A stretch of 6,552 nucleotides of DNA, taken from the NCBI GenBank assembly GCA_029007685.1, contig JAQXIG010000110.1, positions 1-6,552 of the forward strand, given 5' to 3'. A program made the translations under genes and the position numbers. The notes under the pieces were generated by a model, which searched no databases, had not been told where the DNA came from, and worked only from the letters and a program-made list of their open reading frames with translations. The first letter of the stretch is position 1. Every line of letters begins with the position of its first letter. Below, in pieces: positions 4,853-6,552 of the stretch. The DNA comes from a bacterium. Lineage in GTDB: Bacteria > Bacillota_I > Bacilli_A > RF39 > UBA660.

Positions 4853-5419
4853 TTGAAAGGTAGAAATTGGGCTTTTGTAATGTATCCGGAGTCAATGCCG
4901 GTTGATTGGTTTGAGATGTTAGAAAGGACAGGTTTGCCGTTTGCAATTAGTCCACTACATGATAAAGATTTAAATCCAACAGGAGAGGAGAAGAAACCTC
5001 ATTATCATGTAATATGTCAATATTCTAATACTACTACATCTAAAAACGTTAAAGAAAATATTTGTAATATAGTTAATGGAACTATACCTATTAAATTAGA
5101 ATCAATAAAAGGTATGTATCGATATCATTTACATTTAGATAATCCTGAAAAATATCAATACGATGATAGAGATAGAATATTTATTAATGGATTTGATGTA
5201 TCAAACGTTAATGCATTAACTAAAACTGAAGTTGATAAACTAACTACTGAAATTTTGGCTTTTATTGATGATAATAATATTATTGAGTATTCAGATTTGT
5301 TGTATGAATTTAGAATAAATGATTTAAATAATTTATTAGATGTTGCTAAATCTCATACAGTATTATTTAATGCTTATATTAAATCTAAAAGACATAAATT
5401 AAAGGATAGTAATAATTAG
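4853..5419 (+). CDS. repB: pMV158-family RepB rolling-circle initiator (HUH endonuclease)
   Basis: A 188-aa HUH nuclease that nicks the plus strand at the upstream hairpin and primes rolling-circle replication. It aligns by eye with RepB of pMV158: 'FVMYPESMPVDW' (8-19), 'AISPLHDKD' (31-39), 'KKPHYHV' (47-53) and 'KGMYRYHLH' (86-94). Metal ligands by analogy with RepB are H36, D39, H50 and H52; the catalytic tyrosine should be Y91, equivalent to RepB Y99, with Y89 next to it. Residues 120-180 correspond to the C-terminal helical oligomerisation domain ('LFNAYIKSKRH' against 'LFDGAYQRSKR'), so the protein is full length. It starts at TTG, with AAGGAGG (4839-4845) 7 nt upstream; no better start exists. 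No CopG-like repressor gene precedes it, unlike pMV158. It uses a plasmid-type replicon in a phage. Confidence 0.92.
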   Translation: MKGRNWAFVMYPESMPVDWFEMLERTGLPFAISPLHDKDLNPTGEEKKPHYHVICQYSNTTTSKNVKENICNIVNGTIPIKLESIKGMYRYHLHLDNPEKYQYDDRDRIFINGFDVSNVNALTKTEVDKLTTEILAFIDDNNIIEYSDLLYEFRINDLNNLLDVAKSHTVLFNAYIKSKRHKLKDSNN

Positions 5420-5467
5420 TTACTAAGAAGTGATACTAAAAAGTTCTTTTATTTATTGATTTTTACA

Positions 5468-5495
5468 ACTTCTTATAATTTATATCATAACAACC
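5468..5495 (+). other. Second dif-like XerCD site at the prophage 1 / prophage 2 junction
   Basis: A 28-bp site with arms ACTTCTTATAA and TCATAACAACC around TTTATA. The left arm plus core matches the 613-640 site at 16 of 17 positions, while the right arm diverges (it matches the recalled dif XerD arm at 6/11). A homologous terminator follows immediately at both sites. If strands are exchanged beside the XerC arm, this site carries the left arm of phage 1 and the right arm of phage 2. Confidence 0.75.
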
Positions 5496-5527
5496 AAAAA
5501 AGACCGTTAAATGGTCTTTTTTATTTC
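5496..5527 (-). terminator. Bidirectional terminator at the prophage junction
   Basis: AAAAAAGACC pairs with GGTCTTTTTT around GTTAAAT, with A and T tracts on the outsides. It can end the leftward nuclease transcript, whose last codons lie inside the hairpin, and the rightward rep transcript of prophage 1. It is homologous to 641-673. Confidence 0.8.
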
Positions 5528-5974
5528 TTCTTTAATTCTATTCAATACATAATCTACTTTATTAGGATATTTAGTGTAAAAAGTTATTAATTTTATATTA
5601 GCTTTTTCACATATTTCTTTTACATTTTTGTCTCTTTTTCTTCTTTTTCTTTGTTCATGTGTTTTATCATTCAATTCTATTAATATTAATAGTTCTTTTA
5701 AATCTTTATCAAAAATAGCAAAATCTATATTTCGAAATAGTTCATTTCTATAACCTTTGTTTTGTTTCTCAACTATCGTCCCTAAATTTATTTGTGGAAT
5801 AATTTTATATTCATTTTCTAATTCTTTTATTTTATTATAAAAATCTAATTCTATTTCTGACATAAAGTTTCTTTTTCTATAAATTTTTTCTTCTTTTGTT
5901 GTTGATTGATTATTGTTTGTTCCTAATAAATTTAATAACCAATTTATAATTTTCTCAATTATTTTATATATCAT
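5507..5974 (-). CDS. DUF2726-type PD-(D/E)XK nuclease-like protein
   Basis: A 155-aa protein. Residues 1-20 are a hydrophobic/amphipathic helix ('IIEKIINWLLNLLG') that could attach it to the membrane, and 21-36 a charged linker. Residues 37-135 match the DUF2726 restriction-endonuclease-like fold: 'MSEIELDFYNKI' (E40/E42), 'IIPQINLGTIV', 'RNIDFAIFD' (D84), 'LLILIELNDKTH' (E100) and 'RKRDKNVKEICEKANIKLITFY'. The E-x-D/N pattern replaces the textbook E-x-K, as in other DUF2726 proteins; the lysine equivalent may lie in the following basic helix. ATG at 5974 follows the repressor stop by one base, with AAGGAG 8 nt upstream, so it is co-transcribed with the repressor and should be on in the lysogen. 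A defence or exclusion role is inferred from this. Nuclease activity is not certain. Confidence 0.8.
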   Translation of the reverse strand: MIYKIIEKIINWLLNLLGTNNNQSTTKEEKIYRKRNFMSEIELDFYNKIKELENEYKIIPQINLGTIVEKQNKGYRNELFRNIDFAIFDKDLKELLILIELNDKTHEQRKRRKRDKNVKEICEKANIKLITFYTKYPNKVDYVLNRIKEEIKKTI

Positions 5975-5975
5975 T

Positions 5976-6197
5976 TTATTTGCTCCTTGGGTAGGGATCT
6001 TTTACATTTGTTAATCCTAATATATAATCGGTTGACGTATTATAAAATAATGCTAATTTTATTAATCCGTCATATGAAAGTTGATTTTCATTTGTTTCAA
6101 TTCTACTATATTGTGCTTGAGTTACATTTAGTATTTTGGCTATATCTTTTTGAAATAAATCTTTATCTTCTCGTAAATCTTTAATTCTATTATACAT
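5976..6197 (-). CDS. XRE-family repressor of prophage 2
   Basis: A 73-aa Cro/CI-type HTH protein. 'RIKDLREDKDLFQKDIAKIL' leads into the turn and recognition helix 'VTQAQYSRIETNE', followed by 'LIKLALFYNTSTDYILGLT', the common end of short Bacillota XRE domains. The frame is open to 6242, but ATG at 6197 is chosen because AGGGAG on the minus strand sits 7 nt upstream and the longer form would run into an operator-like palindrome at 6226-6244. It is divergent from the prophage 2 operon and upstream of the nuclease gene. Beyond the HTH fold it is not similar to the prophage 1 repressor, and its operators are also different, so the two phages should be heteroimmune. Confidence 0.88.
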   Translation of the reverse strand: MYNRIKDLREDKDLFQKDIAKILNVTQAQYSRIETNENQLSYDGLIKLALFYNTSTDYILGLTNVKDPYPRSK

Positions 6198-6225
6198 ATT
6201 ACCACTCCCTTGTTGATATTCTCTC

Positions 6226-6299
6226 ATATACGTAAAATACATATTGACTTATATACGTAAAACGTATATAATTTATTTATAAATACGGAAAACGTATTT
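6226..6299. promoter_or_regulatory. Three-operator control region of prophage 2
   Basis: Copies of a palindrome ATATACGT-AAA-ACGTATAT: 6251-6269 is perfect (8-bp arms), 6281-6299 (AAATACGG/ACGTATTT) has one pairing mismatch, and 6226-6244 keeps the left half and the AAA spacer but has a degenerate right half. Spacings are 25 and 30 bp. The perfect copy lies across the spacer of the rightward promoter and into its -10. Confidence 0.78.
6244..6272 (+). promoter_or_regulatory. Rightward promoter of the prophage 2 operon
   Basis: TTGACT (6244-6249, 5/6), 17-bp spacer, perfect TATAAT (6267-6272). It is the strongest promoter match in the window, and the perfect operator copy (6251-6269) occupies its spacer, so it should be tightly repressible. 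Confidence 0.8.
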
Positions 6300-6315
6300 T
6301 AGAAAGGAGTATCTT

Positions 6316-6432
6316 ATGACATTACGGGACTGTGATAAGTTATTCGAAAAAGGTTTTTATGTAACAATAAAAAACCATGCAAATTATCGCTACATAGTGA
6401 TAGGAAAGGAGGTCTCAAGAAATGGAAGTTAA
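6316..6432 (+). CDS. 38-aa first operon ORF, only in prophage 2
   Basis: MTLRDCDKLFEKGFYVTIKN... ends '...VIGKEVSRNGS'. AGAAAGGAG (6301-6309) lies 6 nt before the ATG and the promoter ends 43 bp upstream, so it would be the first gene expressed on derepression. It overlaps the start of the 56-aa gene by 11 nt in another frame, and its last codons are read through that gene's ribosome site, suggesting coupling. It has no family I recognise and no counterpart in prophage 1, where the promoter leads straight to the 56-aa gene. The C-terminal residues are dictated by the shared ribosome-site sequence, so the frame may be partly fortuitous. Confidence 0.55.
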   Translation: MTLRDCDKLFEKGFYVTIKNHANYRYIVIGKEVSRNGS

Positions 6433-6552
6433 GGCTACATTAGAAGAGAAAGTATCTAAAAATGGTAATAAGTATCAAGTAGTTGTTCTAAAACTTACAG
6501 ACAATTACGAAAAATTAGTTTTTCTAGAAAAAGCTGAAATTGAACTTTTAAA
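6422..6552 (+). CDS. Second copy of the 56-aa operon protein (cut by window end)
   Basis: It is identical to bases 1003-1133 over all 131 visible bases; 43 codons are seen and the 3' end is outside the window. AAAGGAGG at 6405-6412 is shared with copy 1. The one difference in the repeat is in the ribosome-site spacer (A1000 against G6419). As in copy 1, the role is unproven, with ssDNA binding the best guess. Confidence 0.8.
   Translation, partial: MEVKATLEEKVSKNGNKYQVVVLKLTDNYEKLVFLEKAEIELL

Larger units (their letters stand above)
613..5495 (+). mobile_element. Complete inovirus prophage 1, dif-bounded, about 4.86 kb
   Basis: Between the two dif-like sites (repeat interval 4855 bp) lie a repressor with operators, a nine-gene rightward morphogenesis block, a rolling-circle origin and a Rep gene. 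The gene order (small proteins, major coat, terminator, small membrane proteins, large adsorption protein, pVI-like, Zot-like ATPase) is that of filamentous phages. Size is in the usual inovirus range. It encodes no integrase or transposase, so integration is inferred to use host XerCD at dif. It has no pIV-type secretin, as expected for a host with one membrane, and no lysis gene. All long ORFs are open. Confidence 0.85.
5468..6552 (+). mobile_element. Left end of a second, heteroimmune inovirus prophage (partial)
   Basis: It repeats the layout of prophage 1: dif-like site, terminator, leftward XRE gene, operator-promoter region, rightward operon opening with the 56-aa gene. It runs past the window end. 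It differs by a nuclease gene downstream of the repressor, an unrelated operator family and an extra 38-aa ORF. From 6404 to the end it matches 985-1133 at 148 of 149 positions. Confidence 0.8.

Noticed and set aside
613..5495. Simple rolling-circle plasmid or ICE instead of a phage
   Set aside because: Major coat, pVI-like, adsorption and Zot-type ATPase genes in filamentous-phage order are present, and there is no mobilisation relaxase besides Rep.
613..5495. Mycoplasma/Spiroplasma plectrovirus using TGA as Trp
   Set aside because: Trp is encoded by TGG throughout, and TGA serves as the stop of the 515-aa gene at 3671-3673.
5987..6184. Rightward 65-aa hydrophobic frame
   Set aside because: It is antisense to the prophage 2 repressor gene, which has a clear HTH and a good ribosome site.
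985..6552. The repeat at 985 and 6404 as terminal redundancy of a circular contig or an assembly duplication
   Set aside because: The upstream sequences at the two copies are entirely different, each with its own repressor, operators and promoter, and dif-like sites mark both junctions. A circularisation artefact would repeat the flanks too.

Overview
The window is AT-rich DNA from a low-GC Gram-positive bacterium (Bacillota-like). Strong AAGGAGG ribosome sites precede most genes, TGG encodes Trp and TGA is used as a stop, so this is the standard code and not a Spiroplasma-type one. It reads as the left chromosomal junction of two small filamentous phages (inoviruses) integrated head to tail. 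I infer this from gene content, from dif-like sites at the junctions and from a repeated gene; no database search was possible.

Layout. (1) Bases 1-612 are host flank: one gene for a small GRAM/PH-like protein (102-482) with its promoter and terminator. (2) A XerCD/dif-like site lies at 613-640. (3) Prophage 1 is complete, about 4.86 kb. It has a leftward XRE repressor gene (668-862) and a control region with four copies of an ATGACA-N4-TGTCAT operator. A rightward operon follows: a 56-aa protein, a 72-aa protein, major coat, a terminator, a 37-aa membrane protein, a 110-aa membrane protein, a 515-aa adsorption protein, a pVI-like protein and a Zot-type ATPase. Then come a structured origin region and a pMV158-type RepB gene (4853-5419). 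(4) A second dif-like site lies at 5468-5495. (5) Prophage 2 begins there and runs off the window: a leftward DUF2726-type nuclease gene and XRE repressor, a different operator family, a 38-aa ORF, then a second copy of the 56-aa gene, identical to the first as far as the window goes.

How it works together. RepB would nick the loop of a G/C hairpin containing TACTACG/AC (the pMV158-family nick sequence) and drive rolling-circle replication. Coat, minor coat, pVI-like, adsorption and Zot-like proteins would assemble and extrude the ssDNA particle through a single membrane. There is no integrase, secretin or lysis gene, which fits use of host XerCD and chronic release from a monoderm cell.

The most notable points are the union of a plasmid-type replicon with a filamentous phage, the dif-bounded tandem array, and the fact that the two phages share the operon start but carry entirely different immunity modules. 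The homology breaks precisely at a ribosome-binding site, and one module carries a nuclease gene.
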